DNA of 64,000 nt from Streptomyces sp. RKAG290. Its GTDB lineage: Bacteria > Actinomycetota > Actinomycetes > Streptomycetales > Streptomycetaceae. Positions within the stretch are counted from its first letter, which is position 1; each line of letters starts with the position of its first letter. The translations under genes and the position numbers were made by a program. Under the pieces are notes generated by a model that worked only from the letters and a program-made list of their open reading frames with translations, was not told where the DNA came from and did not search any database. Shown here one piece after another: positions 24,877-34,864 of this stretch. The stretch lies in the NCBI RefSeq assembly GCF_023701695.1, contig NZ_JAJOZC010000001.1, positions 3,595,894 to 3,659,893 on the forward strand. Direction: 5' to 3'.

Positions 24877-25272
24877 ATGGCGAGCTTTCCGGATCTGAGG
24901 TTCAGGGCGGTCACGTCGCTCCAGCGGCACGTGGTCAATCCGCTCGCCCGGCGCGGCCGGGGGCAGATCCTCCTGGAGACCACCGGCCGCACGTCCGGGC
25001 TCCCGCGGCACACCCCGGTCGGCGGCCGCCGCACCGGCCAGGAGTTCTGGTTCGTCTCCGAGTTCGGTGACAGGTCCCAGTACGTACGCAACATCCGGGC
25101 CGACGCGAGGGTCCGGGTCCGGATCAAGGGCCGCTGGCACCAGGGCACGGCGCACCCGCTCCCCGAGGACGACGCCCGCGCCCGGCTCAGGACCCTGCCG
25201 GCCTACAACAGCGCGGTGGTGCGGGCGTTGGGCACGGATCTGCTGACGGTACGGGTGGATCTCGCGGACTGA
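24877..25272 (+). CDS. deazaflavin-dependent nitroreductase-family protein
   Basis: 131 residues, the usual size for DDN proteins. The motif ILLETTGRTSGLPRHTPVGG is the family's cofactor-binding strand-loop; then FWFVSEFGDRSQYVRNIRAD and ARVRVRIKGRWHQGTAHPL. It is predicted to bind F420. This is the second member of the family in the window and is more typical in length than the first. Substrate unknown. Confidence 0.9.
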   Translation: MASFPDLRFRAVTSLQRHVVNPLARRGRGQILLETTGRTSGLPRHTPVGGRRTGQEFWFVSEFGDRSQYVRNIRADARVRVRIKGRWHQGTAHPLPEDDARARLRTLPAYNSAVVRALGTDLLTVRVDLAD

Positions 25273-25308
25273 GCCCGGCCGCGGGTCGTCCGTGCGCCAG
25301 CCCGGACG

Positions 25309-25348
25309 CGCACGTGCCCGGCGGTGCGCAACCGGCCGGGCACGTGCG
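25309..25348. terminator. bidirectional terminator
   Basis: CGCACGTGCCCGGC (25309-25322) and GCCGGGCACGTGCG (25335-25348) are perfect 14-base arms with a 12-base loop. It lies between the convergent DDN-family and flotillin genes. Confidence 0.8.
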
Positions 25349-25365
25349 GACGCCGATCCGCCGGA

Positions 25366-26823
25366 TCAGTCGGTGACCTCGATCCTGCCGTTCGGCGCGG
25401 TGGCCGGTGCGGCCTGCGCGCCCTGGGCCGGCACTGCGGCCGAACCCTCCTTGGGACCTGCGCCCTTGAGGTTCTTCAGCAGCTCGGCGAGGTCGACACC
25501 CGTGGTGGAGCTGAGCAGTTCCATGCCCTGGGCGACGTTGTCCGCGACGGTCCGCGACAGCTGGCTCGCGCCGTCCGTCGAGATCACCGTCATCTTGTCG
25601 ATGGCGCTCAGCGGCTCGGACGCCTTGGCGACGACCTGCGGGAGGACCTCGACGAGCATCTGGAGCACGGCCGCGTCACCGTACTGCGCGAAGGCGTCCG
25701 CCTTCTTCTGCATGGCCTCGGCCTCGGCCGAACCCCGTGCGGCGATCGCGGCGGCCTCGGCCTCGCCTTCGATGCGGACGGCGTCGGCGAGCGCGGAACG
25801 GTGCAGCTTCTCACCCTGACCGGTCAGCCGGGAGCGCTCGGCGTCCGCCTCGGCCTCCTTGACCTGGGCGACCTTGCGGGCCTCGGCCTCCTGCTCGGCC
25901 CGGTAGCGCGCGGCGTCGGCGGGCTTGCGGACCTTGGTGTCCAGCTCGCGGTCGGTCAGCGCGGCCTGGCGCTGGGCGACCTTCTCCTGCTCCTGGAGGA
26001 CCTCCTGCTGGCGGGCGGCCTCGGCGAGCGGGCCGGCGGCGTTCGCCTTCGCGGCAGCCGCTTCCGTCTCGGCCTTGATCTCGGCCTGCTTGAGGTAGAA
26101 CGTCCGCTCGGCGATGGCGATCTCCTCGGCGGCCTTCAGCCGGGCCTGCTCCGAGGCACGGCGGGCGATCGCCTCGGCGATGTCCGCCTCCTGCTTGGCG
26201 CGGGCGGCCTCGGGACGGCCGAGGTCCTCCAGGTAGGAGCCCTCGGTGGTGATGTCCTGGATCTGGAAGGCGTCCAGGATCAGGCCCTGCCCGGACAGGC
26301 TGGCCTCGGCCTCCTCCGCCACCTGGCCGGCGAACGCGGCCCGGTCGCGGATGATGTCCTCGACCGACATCCGGCCCACGATGGCCCGCAGCGCGCCGGA
26401 GAGCACTTCCTGGGTGAACCCGACGATGCCGTTCTGCTGCCTGAGGAAGCGCTGGGCGGCCGCGCGGATGGCGTCCTCGCTGCCCCCGACCTTGACGATC
26501 GCGACGCCTTCGAGGTGCGACTTCACTCCGCGCAGGGTGACGGCCCCGCGCACGGCGACCGGGATGTGCCGGCTGGAGAGGTCGAGGGTGAACTTCTGCT
26601 GGACGAACGGCACGACGAAGACCCCGCCGCCGACGACGACCTTCTGGCCGCTGTTGTCGATGCTGGTGCGCCCGGTCACCGGGTCGGTGGACTTCTTGCC
26701 GCGGCGGCCGGTGATGATGAACGCCTCGCTGGGCCCGGCGACCTTGTAGCGGGTGATGACGACGAGGGCGAGGAGCACGCCGAGTACGACGACTCCGATG
26801 ATGGCGATCAGGACTGGACTCAT
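25366..26823 (-). CDS. flotillin-like SPFH/Band 7 protein
   Basis: 485 residues. One N-terminal membrane segment (VLIAIIGVVVLGVLLALVVI) is followed by an SPFH domain (about 30-200; GPSEAFIITGRRGKKSTDPV) and a long Ala/Glu/Lys-rich coiled coil (about 200-400). The C-terminus is Gln/Ala/Pro rich. This is the FloT architecture: a scaffold of membrane microdomains. An NfeD-like protein is encoded 76 bases upstream on the same strand, matching the yuaF-floT arrangement of Bacillus. Confidence 0.93.
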   Translation of the reverse strand: MSPVLIAIIGVVVLGVLLALVVITRYKVAGPSEAFIITGRRGKKSTDPVTGRTSIDNSGQKVVVGGGVFVVPFVQQKFTLDLSSRHIPVAVRGAVTLRGVKSHLEGVAIVKVGGSEDAIRAAAQRFLRQQNGIVGFTQEVLSGALRAIVGRMSVEDIIRDRAAFAGQVAEEAEASLSGQGLILDAFQIQDITTEGSYLEDLGRPEAARAKQEADIAEAIARRASEQARLKAAEEIAIAERTFYLKQAEIKAETEAAAAKANAAGPLAEAARQQEVLQEQEKVAQRQAALTDRELDTKVRKPADAARYRAEQEAEARKVAQVKEAEADAERSRLTGQGEKLHRSALADAVRIEGEAEAAAIAARGSAEAEAMQKKADAFAQYGDAAVLQMLVEVLPQVVAKASEPLSAIDKMTVISTDGASQLSRTVADNVAQGMELLSSTTGVDLAELLKNLKGAGPKEGSAAVPAQGAQAAPATAPNGRIEVTD

Positions 26824-26899
26824 ACAGGTGTCCCCCTCTGCCGACCGAAGGGGACGGCAGTTGTGTGGCGAGCGGTGGTGAACCGGCCGGCGTGCCGGC

Positions 26900-27409
26900 T
26901 CAGCGTTCGACGGGACGGACCGAGACCGAGGAGGACGAGAGCGTGGCCTCGACCCAGATCTCGGTGCCGCGTGCGACCGGCGTCAGGCTCTTCGCCGACA
27001 GCTTCACCGTGTGGCCCCCCAGCTGCAGGAGTACTTCCCCGTACCCGCCTGCCGGGATGGGCGTGACCACGGAGCCGGAAGTGCCGACCAGATCGTCGTC
27101 CCGCGGCGTGGCATTGGTCTGATCCCGCATCAGGGCCTGGCTGAACTTCCAGGTCAGCCAGGCCGCGACCAGTCCCGCGCCGCCGCCTGCGGCGATGGCG
27201 ACGGCGGTGCCGGCACCGGTGGTGCCGAGCACGATGGCACCGCCGAAACCGAGCATCGACACGAAGCCGGCGATCACGGGAAGGGAGAGCAGACCGTCGA
27301 AGAGGCCGCCGAGCAGACCCCCGAAGAGACCTTCGAGGATGCCGTCGAAGATCAGGGACAGCGTGAGCAGTGCGACTCCCGCAATACCGAGACCGAGAAA
27401 CAAGGTCAC
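26900..27409 (-). CDS. NfeD-like membrane protein, flotillin partner
   Basis: 169 residues from the GTG at 27409 (VTLFLGLGIAGVALLTLSLI). Several hydrophobic, glycine-rich membrane segments are followed by a C-terminal OB-fold (GTSGSVVTPIPAGGYGEVLL, GTEIWVEATLSSSSVSVR). The topology and position next to a flotillin gene fit the short NfeD1b/YuaF class. The longer frame on this strand extends into the peroxiredoxin region and is not coding there. Confidence 0.82.
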   Translation of the reverse strand: MTLFLGLGIAGVALLTLSLIFDGILEGLFGGLLGGLFDGLLSLPVIAGFVSMLGFGGAIVLGTTGAGTAVAIAAGGGAGLVAAWLTWKFSQALMRDQTNATPRDDDLVGTSGSVVTPIPAGGYGEVLLQLGGHTVKLSAKSLTPVARGTEIWVEATLSSSSVSVRPVER

Positions 27410-27524
27410 GTGATCACCCCTCACGGTCTGCGGAATCCGCGGAATCCCCCGAACATTTCCGTCGAACTGGCTGGATGGTCCCATACAACCCTGACCGCCG
27501 ACACTGCCGTATCCCGGCAGTGTT

Positions 27525-28010
27525 CTACCTGTTACCGATGCCGGACAGATGCTCGGCCAGGGTGTCCAGGGACTGGAACGTGGCACCGAGGAGCGCCACG
27601 TGCTTCCAGCGCAGCACCCCGTCGGCGTCGACCAGGAACACGGCACGCCGCACCCCGATTCCGGGCGCGGCCACCCCGAAGGAGCGGGCGATCTCCCGGC
27701 CCGGGTCCGCCAGCAGCGGCATGCGCAGACCGTGGGTGCGGGCGAACGACTCGTGGCTGTCCACCCCCTGCGGACTGATTCCCCAGACCTCCGCGTCGAG
27801 TTCGTCGAAGGTCTCCATGCCGGAGGAGTACGAGCAGAGCTGCTTGGTGCACACTGCCGTGTTGTCACCCGGGTAGAAGGCGAGGACGACGGCCCGGCCG
27901 CGTGCCGCGGAGAGGGTGTAGTCGCGGCGCTGATACGTGTCGCCGTCGAGCGCGCCTCCCGCGAGGGTGAAGTCGGCGACGGGCCGACCGAGTTGCGGTG
28001 ACGATCCCAT
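27525..28010 (-). CDS. peroxiredoxin (AhpC/BCP type)
   Basis: 161 residues, thioredoxin fold. The peroxidatic site is in FYPGDNTAVCTKQLCSYSSG, with a second Cys five residues later as in atypical two-Cys BCP enzymes. LVDADGVLRWKHVALLG follows near the end. It reduces hydroperoxides with thioredoxin. It lies upstream of the NfeD/flotillin pair on the same strand, 115 bases away, so co-transcription is possible. Confidence 0.93.
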   Translation of the reverse strand: MGSSPQLGRPVADFTLAGGALDGDTYQRRDYTLSAARGRAVVLAFYPGDNTAVCTKQLCSYSSGMETFDELDAEVWGISPQGVDSHESFARTHGLRMPLLADPGREIARSFGVAAPGIGVRRAVFLVDADGVLRWKHVALLGATFQSLDTLAEHLSGIGNR

Positions 28011-28054
28011 GCGTGTCCTCCGGTGCCGGATGCTGCGGCGATAGTGATTCCCGT

Positions 28055-28066
28055 GCTGTGTACAGC
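28055..28066. promoter_or_regulatory. short palindrome between peroxiredoxin and hydrolase genes
   Basis: GCTGT/ACAGC arms with a two-base centre (GCTGTGTACAGC) lie midway between the divergent starts. It is a possible operator; no cognate regulator is evident. Confidence 0.35.
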
Positions 28067-28106
28067 ATGCTCGTCACGGATGGGCCCACCCGCACCGGAG
28101 GTACGA

Positions 28107-28829
28107 ATGACAGAGCGACGACCGCCGAAGGCGGCGGTACTCCTGCTGCACGGCGGCCGGGAGACCGGACTCGGGGCGCCGCTGCCCGGCCCTTTCAACC
28201 TGCCGGCGGTGCGGATGCGCCCGTTCGCGCGGGCCCTGGGACGGGCGCTGCCCGGGGACGTCCTCGTGCGCGCCGTGACCTATGGGCACCGTGGCTGGAA
28301 CGGGTCCCGGGCGGATCCGCTGCACGACGTCCTGCGCGCCCTGGACGAACTGCGGAGCGCGGCGGGGGAGATCCCGGTGGTGCTGGTGGGGCACTCGATG
28401 GGCGGCCGCGCCGCGCTGCACGCCGCCGGTCATCCCCTGGTACGGGGTGTGGTCGGCCTCGCCCCGTGGTGTCCGGAGGGCGACCCGGTCTCCCAGCTCG
28501 ACGGGCGGGACGTCGTCCTGGTGCACGGCACGCGCGACCGCATCACCAGCCCGGCAGGCTCCCGCACGCTCACCGCACGGGCCCGCCGGGCAGGCGCCCG
28601 CACGTGTCTGGTCACCGTGCACGACAGCGATCACGCGATGCTCCGCCGCGCCCCCGCCTGGCACCGGCTGACGGTCTCGCTGGTCACCGGGGTGCTGGGC
28701 CGGGCACCGCTGCCGGGGCCGGTCGCCGAGGCCCTGCGGCTGCCGCCGGGGGCCCCGGCGGAGGACGGGGCGGTGGACCTGGACCGGCTGAACGCCGGCA
28801 GCGCGGCGCCCTGCGGCGGGGTGGAGTAG
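28107..28829 (+). CDS. alpha/beta hydrolase
   Basis: 240 residues. It opens with strand-loop VLLLHGGRETG (oxyanion region). The nucleophile elbow GHSMGG, acid GTRDRIT and catalytic His in VHDSDHAML form the complete triad. The ATG at 28107 has GGAGG upstream, favouring it over the longer frame at 28023. The substrate is unknown; the fold suggests a dienelactone-hydrolase or esterase-like enzyme. Confidence 0.88.
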   Translation: MTERRPPKAAVLLLHGGRETGLGAPLPGPFNLPAVRMRPFARALGRALPGDVLVRAVTYGHRGWNGSRADPLHDVLRALDELRSAAGEIPVVLVGHSMGGRAALHAAGHPLVRGVVGLAPWCPEGDPVSQLDGRDVVLVHGTRDRITSPAGSRTLTARARRAGARTCLVTVHDSDHAMLRRAPAWHRLTVSLVTGVLGRAPLPGPVAEALRLPPGAPAEDGAVDLDRLNAGSAAPCGGVE

Positions 28830-28858
28830 CGGGGCCGAGACGGAACGGTGGCAGGTGA

Positions 28859-30150
28859 TCAGCCTTCGGCAGCCGTCCCGCCGTCCGTCCCGCCGTCCGT
28901 CCCGCCGGCCGTCGCTTCCGGCTCCTGGTCCGGGTCGGTCAGGAACAGGCCGAGGACCAGCGCGAGGACCGGAACCCCGCACAGGATCGTGAACACGCCC
29001 TGCGGCCCGTACGCCTGGGCCGCCGCACCGAGCGCGGGAGCGGTCAGGCCGCCGACGCTGACCGCCAGGCCGAGCGTGACGCCGGCCGCGGTGCCGGGGC
29101 GGCTCGGCAGGTAGTCCTGGCCCAGCTTCACCAGCACGGCGAACGGGATGTTCAGCGCGAGGCCCGTCAGGGCCGCGAGGAGCAGCGGAAGGACCGTGCC
29201 CGGGGTCAGCCGCAGGGCCGCCAGGGCCGGCACGGCGAGCAGGCCGCCCAGCTGGACGGTACGGACCATGCCGAAGCGGTCGGCGATCCGGCCCCCGAGC
29301 AGCGTTCCGGCGACCCCGCCGGCGAGGAAGCAGGTGAGGGCCGCGCCCGCGAGGCCCCGGCCGGAGTGCAGCTGGCGGATCCAGAACAGCTCGATGAACG
29401 TGACCGCGCCGAGGAACGCCGCCGACCGGACCACCGAGATGCCGGTGAGGACCAGGAAGGGCCGCCACCGGTCCCGCCCCGCCCGCACCGCCGTGCGGGT
29501 CGCGGCCGCGACGGGGCGGTGCCGGAGCAGGACGAACGCCATCAGGACGGCCGGCGGGACGAAGAGCGCCGTCGCCCCGACACCCATGGCGACGAGGGCC
29601 GGGGTGGCCAGCACCGGAGCCAGGAAGAAGCCCACGCTGCCGCCCGCCGCGAAGATGCTCATCGCGGACGCGCTGTCCCCGGCCGCCTCCCGCGCCGCCT
29701 TGCCGGCCGCCGGATGGAACATCGCCACGCCCAGTCCGGACAGCAGCATGAGCAGCCAGACCGCGGCGTACGGCCGGACCGTCCCGGACAGGCCCAGGCC
29801 GATCCCGGCGACGGCCAGCCCGGCGGGCGCGAGCCGGCTCAGCCGGAAGCGGTCCACGGCGACACCGATGAACGGCTGCGGGACCGAACTGCCCAGGGCC
29901 GCCGCGAGGGTGAGTCCGGAGGCGGCGACATAGCTGTAGCCGCGGTCCAGCACGAAGTACGGGACACAGGCGGGGACCAGCCCCTGGTAGAGGTCGTCCA
30001 CCGCGTGCGCGGCACCCCACATCCGCATCCGGCGCCAGGCGGACACCGGTGCGGACCGCTCCTGGGCGGGCCCGGGGCCCGGTGGGGGCACGGACGCGGG
30101 CTGGGACGAGGGGTGGCGGGCGTGGTCGGGCGGGCCGTTGGACCGGTCAT
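28859..30150 (-). CDS. MFS transporter, frameshifted near N-terminus
   Basis: About 12 membrane segments. The body begins MRMWGAAHAVDDLYQGLVPA; the motif-A loop GGRIADRFGMVRTVQLGG and a C-terminal Gly/Thr/Asp repeat (GGTDGGTDGGT) follow. The only start with a strong ribosome site (AAGGAG) is the ATG at 30150, but it is one frame off the body. Adding one base to the four-base run at 30074-30077 joins them as MTGPTARPTT...PGPAQERSAPVSAWRRMRMWG. Without the shift, translation could start at the GTG at 30046. It resembles fosmidomycin-resistance-type MFS proteins. The AraC gene is divergent. Confidence 0.82.
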
Positions 30151-30227
30151 GAGCGCGGCTCCTTGCTGAGGTCCCTTCGAGGATCGCGGGGTGAGGGCGC
30201 AGCGGGCTAGCGATACTCTGCCGACCT

Positions 30228-30980
30228 ATGTCGCCAACCCGCCGCACCCTCCACGGGCCGACCCGGGTGCCGCTCGCCCACCAGGAGCGCATCGACCGGC
30301 ACCACCACCTGGAGCACCAGCTCATCTGCCCGTCGCGCGGGGTGCTGGAGGTGTCCACGCCGCTCGGGATGTGGGCCGTGCCGCCGCACCGGGCGGTGTG
30401 GATCCCGGCCGGCGCGGAACACTCCCACCGGGCCCACGGACCGACGGAGCTGCGGGCGCTGACCTTCGGTCACCTGGACAATCCGCTGCGGCTCGACCGC
30501 CCGACGGTGCTGGCCGTCACGCCGCTGCTGCGCGAGGTCGTGGCCTGCCTGACCGACGACACGGAGCTCGCCGGCGACCAGCGGCAGCGCCGGAACCTGG
30601 AACGGGTCGCCCTCGACCAGCTGCGCCGGGTCGAACCCCTGGAGGTCTGTCTGCCGGCACCCGCCGACGCGAGGCTGCGGGACATCGCCCGGATCCTGCG
30701 GCACGACCCGGCGGACGGGCGGACCCTGACCGAGCTCGGCAAGGCCGTCGGCTCGGCGCCCCGCACCCTGAGCCGGCTCTTCCGCGCGGAGACCGGGATG
30801 TCGTTCCCGCAGTGGCGCACCCAGCTGCGGCTGCACCACGCGCTGACGCTGCTGGCGTCGGGCGGATCGGTCACCACGGTGGCCGCGGCGTGCGGCTACA
30901 GCGGGCCGAGCGCGTTCATCCAGTCCTTCCGGCACGCCTTCGGCACCACGCCGGGGTCCTACGCGGCGGGCGGATCGTAG
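30228..30980 (+). CDS. AraC-family transcriptional regulator
   Basis: 250 residues. An N-terminal cupin-type sensor (HHHLEHQLICPSRGVLEVST, HRAVWIPAGAEHSHRAHGPT) is followed by a C-terminal double helix-turn-helix (TLTELGKAVGSAPRTLSRLF, VTTVAAACGYSGPSAFIQSF, HAFGTTPGSY). This layout is usual for regulators of divergently encoded exporters. A GATACT -10-like element lies about 12 bases before the ATG, so the message may be almost leaderless. The likely target is the adjacent MFS gene. Confidence 0.92.
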   Translation: MSPTRRTLHGPTRVPLAHQERIDRHHHLEHQLICPSRGVLEVSTPLGMWAVPPHRAVWIPAGAEHSHRAHGPTELRALTFGHLDNPLRLDRPTVLAVTPLLREVVACLTDDTELAGDQRQRRNLERVALDQLRRVEPLEVCLPAPADARLRDIARILRHDPADGRTLTELGKAVGSAPRTLSRLFRAETGMSFPQWRTQLRLHHALTLLASGGSVTTVAAACGYSGPSAFIQSFRHAFGTTPGSYAAGGS

Positions 30981-31061
30981 GCCGCTCGTTCGGATCATGC
31001 CGGGCCCGCGGGTCCGGGCCCGCACCTCCGCGGCGAAGGGCCCGGGACAGCCCTCAGCGGA

Positions 31062-31922
31062 TCACCCCAGTTCGAGGCTGGTGATGCCGAACAGCCCGGA
31101 GTGGTCGACGTCCGGCGTCGCGCCGGTGTACATGCGTGCCGTCTCGAACGACGGGTTGAGCCCGAGCTGTTCGGCCAGCCGCACTGCGGCCGGGTTGACG
31201 TCGGGTACGTCGACGGCGACCGGGGTGGACGGCTCGGTGGCCGCGAGCGCGCTCACCAGGGCGCCGGCGATCTCGGGCGTGGCCGCGTACAGCGGGCCGA
31301 TGCGCGAGGAGGTACGGCAGGCGCGCAGCACGCCGAGGCCCTGCACCTCTCCCTCGCGCAGCGCGACGAGGGCGGTGCGTCCGGGCGTGGTGGTCCAGGC
31401 GGCCAGGAAGCTGTCGCGCTCCGCCGGGAAGAACCGGCGGTCGTACGCGGTGAGTTGCCCGAAGGGCAGGGTGCGGGCGTCCACCAGGGTGACCCCGGGC
31501 GGTGGTGCGACGTCCACCGGCACCAGGCCCTCGTACCGCATGTTCGTCCAGGCGGCGCGGAAGCCGGACCTGCGGTAGTTGGCCTGCTGGTCCACCACCC
31601 CGTCGAGACCGGTGTTCCGCCCGGTCAGCCGGGCCGTCCCGGTGGCCCAGAGCCGGCTCCCGTATCCCTGGCCGCGCAGCTCCGGGCGGGTGAGGTAGAA
31701 GCCCAGGAAGCCGAAACCGGAGCCGTAGCGGACCACGGAGACGCAGGAGGCGGGCGCCCCGTCGAGCCTGCCGATCAGGAAGCCGCAGGGATCGGCGGCG
31801 AAGAAGGCCTGACCGTCGGTCAGGCCCGGGTTCCAGCCCTCGGCATGGGCCCAGTCCGCCATCATCCTGATGTCGTCCGCGCTTGCTGTGGTGATCTCGA
31901 ATGTCGGCACGGAACAACCCAT
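31062..31922 (-). CDS. GNAT-family N-acetyltransferase
   Basis: 286 residues. The first GNAT domain carries the acetyl-CoA loop LRGQGYGSRLW (Q/R-x-x-G-x-G/A). A C-terminal half (TLVDARTLPFGQLTAYDRRF onward, RALVALREGEVQGLGVLRA-like) resembles a second acetyltransferase-type domain, as in two-domain YitH/HolE-type proteins. Acceptor unknown. It stands alone between AraC and a membrane gene. Confidence 0.88.
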   Translation of the reverse strand: MGCSVPTFEITTASADDIRMMADWAHAEGWNPGLTDGQAFFAADPCGFLIGRLDGAPASCVSVVRYGSGFGFLGFYLTRPELRGQGYGSRLWATGTARLTGRNTGLDGVVDQQANYRRSGFRAAWTNMRYEGLVPVDVAPPPGVTLVDARTLPFGQLTAYDRRFFPAERDSFLAAWTTTPGRTALVALREGEVQGLGVLRACRTSSRIGPLYAATPEIAGALVSALAATEPSTPVAVDVPDVNPAAVRLAEQLGLNPSFETARMYTGATPDVDHSGLFGITSLELG

Positions 31923-31966
31923 ACCCGTGTGCCGGCCCGTTCAACGACGCCTCACCGCTGTCCCGC

Positions 31967-33363
31967 TCACCACCCCGTCCAGAGCAGGTGGTTGACCAGC
32001 AGGGCGACGACGGCCTGGGCGGCCAGCCAGCCGCGGCGGCCGGGACCGGGCAGCAGGGCGGCGGCCGGCAGCAGCCAGAGCATGAAGGGCTGCCAGATCC
32101 GTTCCGTCTCCGCCTTGCTCATCCCGGACAGGTCGGCGGCCAGCAGGGCGAGGAACGCCGCGAGCACGAGCAGGACCAGCCGCTGCGGCGGGGCCGTGAT
32201 CCCGGTCCGCAGCTCGCGCACCGCGCCCGGCGCGCCCGCCGCGGTCCGGCGCAGACCCGCGAGCGTCGCCGGTCCGACGGCAATCGCGGTGCAGGCGAGG
32301 TTGGCCCAGACCCAGTACGAGTACGGCCGGAAGCCGCCCGCCGCCTGGTAGTAGCGCTCGACCAGCAGGTGGTACGCCTCCCACCAGTCGAAGCCCGCCA
32401 GGGTGAAGGCGACCGGCACCACCAGCGCCCCCAGCACGAACAGCGGGACGGGCCGGGCGGTGCGGGTGAGCACGAGAACGGTCAGGAGCAGCAGCGCGAT
32501 GAGCGCCAGACCGTAGCTGAGGTAGCAGGTCAGGCCGTACAGCAGGCCCGAGCCGAGCGCGGCGGCCGCGGGGCTGCGGGCCGTCCGGGTCGCGGCCAGG
32601 GCCAGCAGGGCGACGGACCAGGCGGCGACGGCGGCGAAGTAGCCGTCCGCCGAGGTGCCGGCCCACACCGCGACCGGGGCGAGGACGAGGAACGGCGCGG
32701 CGCGGCGCGCGGTGTGCTCGTCGGCCAGGGCACGGACGGCGATGAGCGCGGCCACCACGGCGGAGCTGCCGGTCACGATGCACCACACCCCGGCCCAGCC
32801 GCCGCCGCCCAGACCGATGCGGTCCAGCAGGACGAAGGTGAGGGTGGCGCCCGGGGGGTGTCCGGCCACATGGGCGGGCCAGTTGCCCGGCGGGCCGATC
32901 AGGATGTGGTCGTTGAAACCGCGCAGGGCGGCGCCGATGTCGTCGAACCGGCCGATGACCCGCAGGTACTCGTGCTTGGTGGTGAGGCGTTCGGCGATGC
33001 CCCGGCCCCAGCCGTCGATCAGCGCCAGCGAGAAGACCCAGGCGAGCGAGGCCCCCCAGCAGCTCAGCAGCAGGGCCCATCGGCGCAGCCGCACGGCGAG
33101 GACCGGACCGTACGCGACGACGGCCGCGGCGACGGCGGGGCGGCCGCGGTGCCGGGGCCGATGTGCGGATACCAGGACGCCAGCAGCGGCGGCCAGTGCA
33201 CGTACAGCGTGTGGTCGGCGTTCTCGATGGCACGGCCGACGAACGCGGCGACGGCGACCAGCAGCACACCGGCGCCCGCGGCGGCCAGGTCGCGGCGGTG
33301 GCCGGTGCGGTGCTGGTCGCCGCGCGGTGCGGTGCGGTGTTCCGTGCGGTCCTCGGTCTTCAC
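31967..33363 (-). CDS. integral membrane protein resembling GT39/GT87 glycosyltransferases, frameshifted
   Basis: About 465 residues after correction. The N-terminal part (MKTEDRTEHRTAPRG, then AGVLLVAVAAFVGRAIENAD, HTLYVHWPPLLASWYP) is in one frame. The rest (VRLRRWALLLSCWGASLAWV; about nine more membrane segments; GNWPAHVAGHPPGATLTF) is in another. The body frame alone would start at 33094. One missing base at the run 33137-33140 explains the split. The polytopic layout and the HPPG loop resemble polyprenol-phosphate sugar-dependent mannosyltransferases. The function is inferred only from that resemblance. Confidence 0.7.
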
Positions 33364-33554
33364 CCAGGCACGGTATGCACTGCGGAGCGGCGTGGCGGGG
33401 TGGCGGACGGGCGCGTCACCGAACCGTCAGATTCCGGACCGCGCCCTTGCGGTCAGGTCCGGGTGCCCGGCGGCTGCGTTCGGGGGAGTGACGTCACGCT
33501 TTCGTCAGGAGTCGTACGCGCCCTGCGGCGGTACCCCGGGCTTAGCTTCGGGGC

Positions 33555-34864
33555 ATGGGCGACAGACGTCGGAACAGATTCACCATCCCCGCTTCCCTTC
33601 CCGGACTCTCCTCCGGCCGGGCCGCCGAGCTCCTGGAGCGGACCCCCTCCGCACCCGGGTTCTGGCGCAGCCCCGTGCGCGGGGTCCGGTTCACCGCGGT
33701 GCTCGGACTCGTGCTGCTCGCGGGGATCACGCTGATGTTCGTGACCGGTCTGCTGTCGTACGCCGCCTACAACCCCGACCTGAACCCGGTCAACGACAAG
33801 ACCCCGGACAAGGGGCTGCTGGGCTTCTACCTCTTCGCCTGGCCCACCGGCCCGCACTGGCTGTACCGGCTGACGCAGGGGCTCCACGTCACCGTCGGCA
33901 TCGTGCTCGTCCCGGTGCTGCTGGCGAAGCTCTGGTCGGTGGTGCCGAAGCTCTTCGCACTGCCGCCCGCCCGGTCGCTGGGGCAGGCGCTGGAGCGGCT
34001 GTCGCTGCTGCTCCTGGTGGGCGGGGCGCTGTTCGAGTTCATCACCGGACTGCTCAACATCCAGCTGGACTACCTGTTCCCCGGCTCCTTCTATCCGCTG
34101 CACTTCTACGGGGCGTGGGTGTTCTTCGCCGCGTTCCTCGCCCACGCCGGGCTGCGGACGCCGCAGGCGGTGCGGGTGCTGCGGTCGGGCGGGCTGCGCG
34201 GAACGTGCCGGACGACCCGCTGGCCTCCCCCGCCCCGGCCGCGCCGACGCTCTCGCGGCGCGGCGCGCTGGCGATGGTGGGCGCCGGGTCGCTGGTCCTG
34301 CTGATCACCTCGGCCGGGCGGAGCTTCGACGGGCCGCTGCGACGCCTGGCCGCGCTCACCCCGCACGGCGCCGCCGAACCCGGCTCAGGACCCAACGGTT
34401 TCCAGATCAACAAGACCGCGGCCGCCGTCGGCATCACCCCGGCCGAGACGGGCGAGGGCTGGTGGCTCACCGTCAGCGGACCGGCCGGGGACCTCCGGTT
34501 CACCCGGAAGCAGCTGCTGGCCATGGAGCAGCACTCCGCGGCGCTCCCGATCGCCTGCGTGGAGGGCTGGTCCACGTCGGACCAGTGGTGGCGCGGCGTG
34601 CGGCTGAAGGACCTGGCGGCGCTCGCCGGATACCCGCACAGCCCGCCGGGCGTGCTGGTGGAGTCCGTCCAGCGCAGTGGACCCTTCCGCCGGGCGGCGC
34701 TGCGCGACAACCAGGTGCGCGACCCGCTCTCGCTGCTGGCGTTGCAGGTCAACGGCGAGGACCTGTCGCCCGACCACGGATACCCGGCGCGGATCATCGT
34801 GCCGGCCGCACCCGGCGTACTCAACACCAAATGGGTGTCCCGGCTGACCTTCGGAGAGCTGTGA
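33555..34864 (+). CDS. molybdopterin-dependent oxidoreductase with cytochrome-b-like membrane domain, frameshifted
   Basis: About 436 residues after correction. The N-terminal ~215 residues hold four to five membrane segments with histidines (GPHWLYRLTQGLHVTVGIVL, YPLHFYGAWVFFAAFLAHAG). The C-terminal ~190 residues form a sulfite-oxidase-type Moco domain: PIACVEGWSTSDQWWRGVRL with the Mo-ligand Cys, then NQVRDPLSLLALQVNGEDLS, DHGYPARIIVPA and NTKWVSRLTF. A single-base loss in about 34180-34210 separates the two frames. A TAT-like SRRGAL lies at the junction. It is coupled by GTGA overlap to the next membrane gene. The electron donor is unknown. Confidence 0.8.
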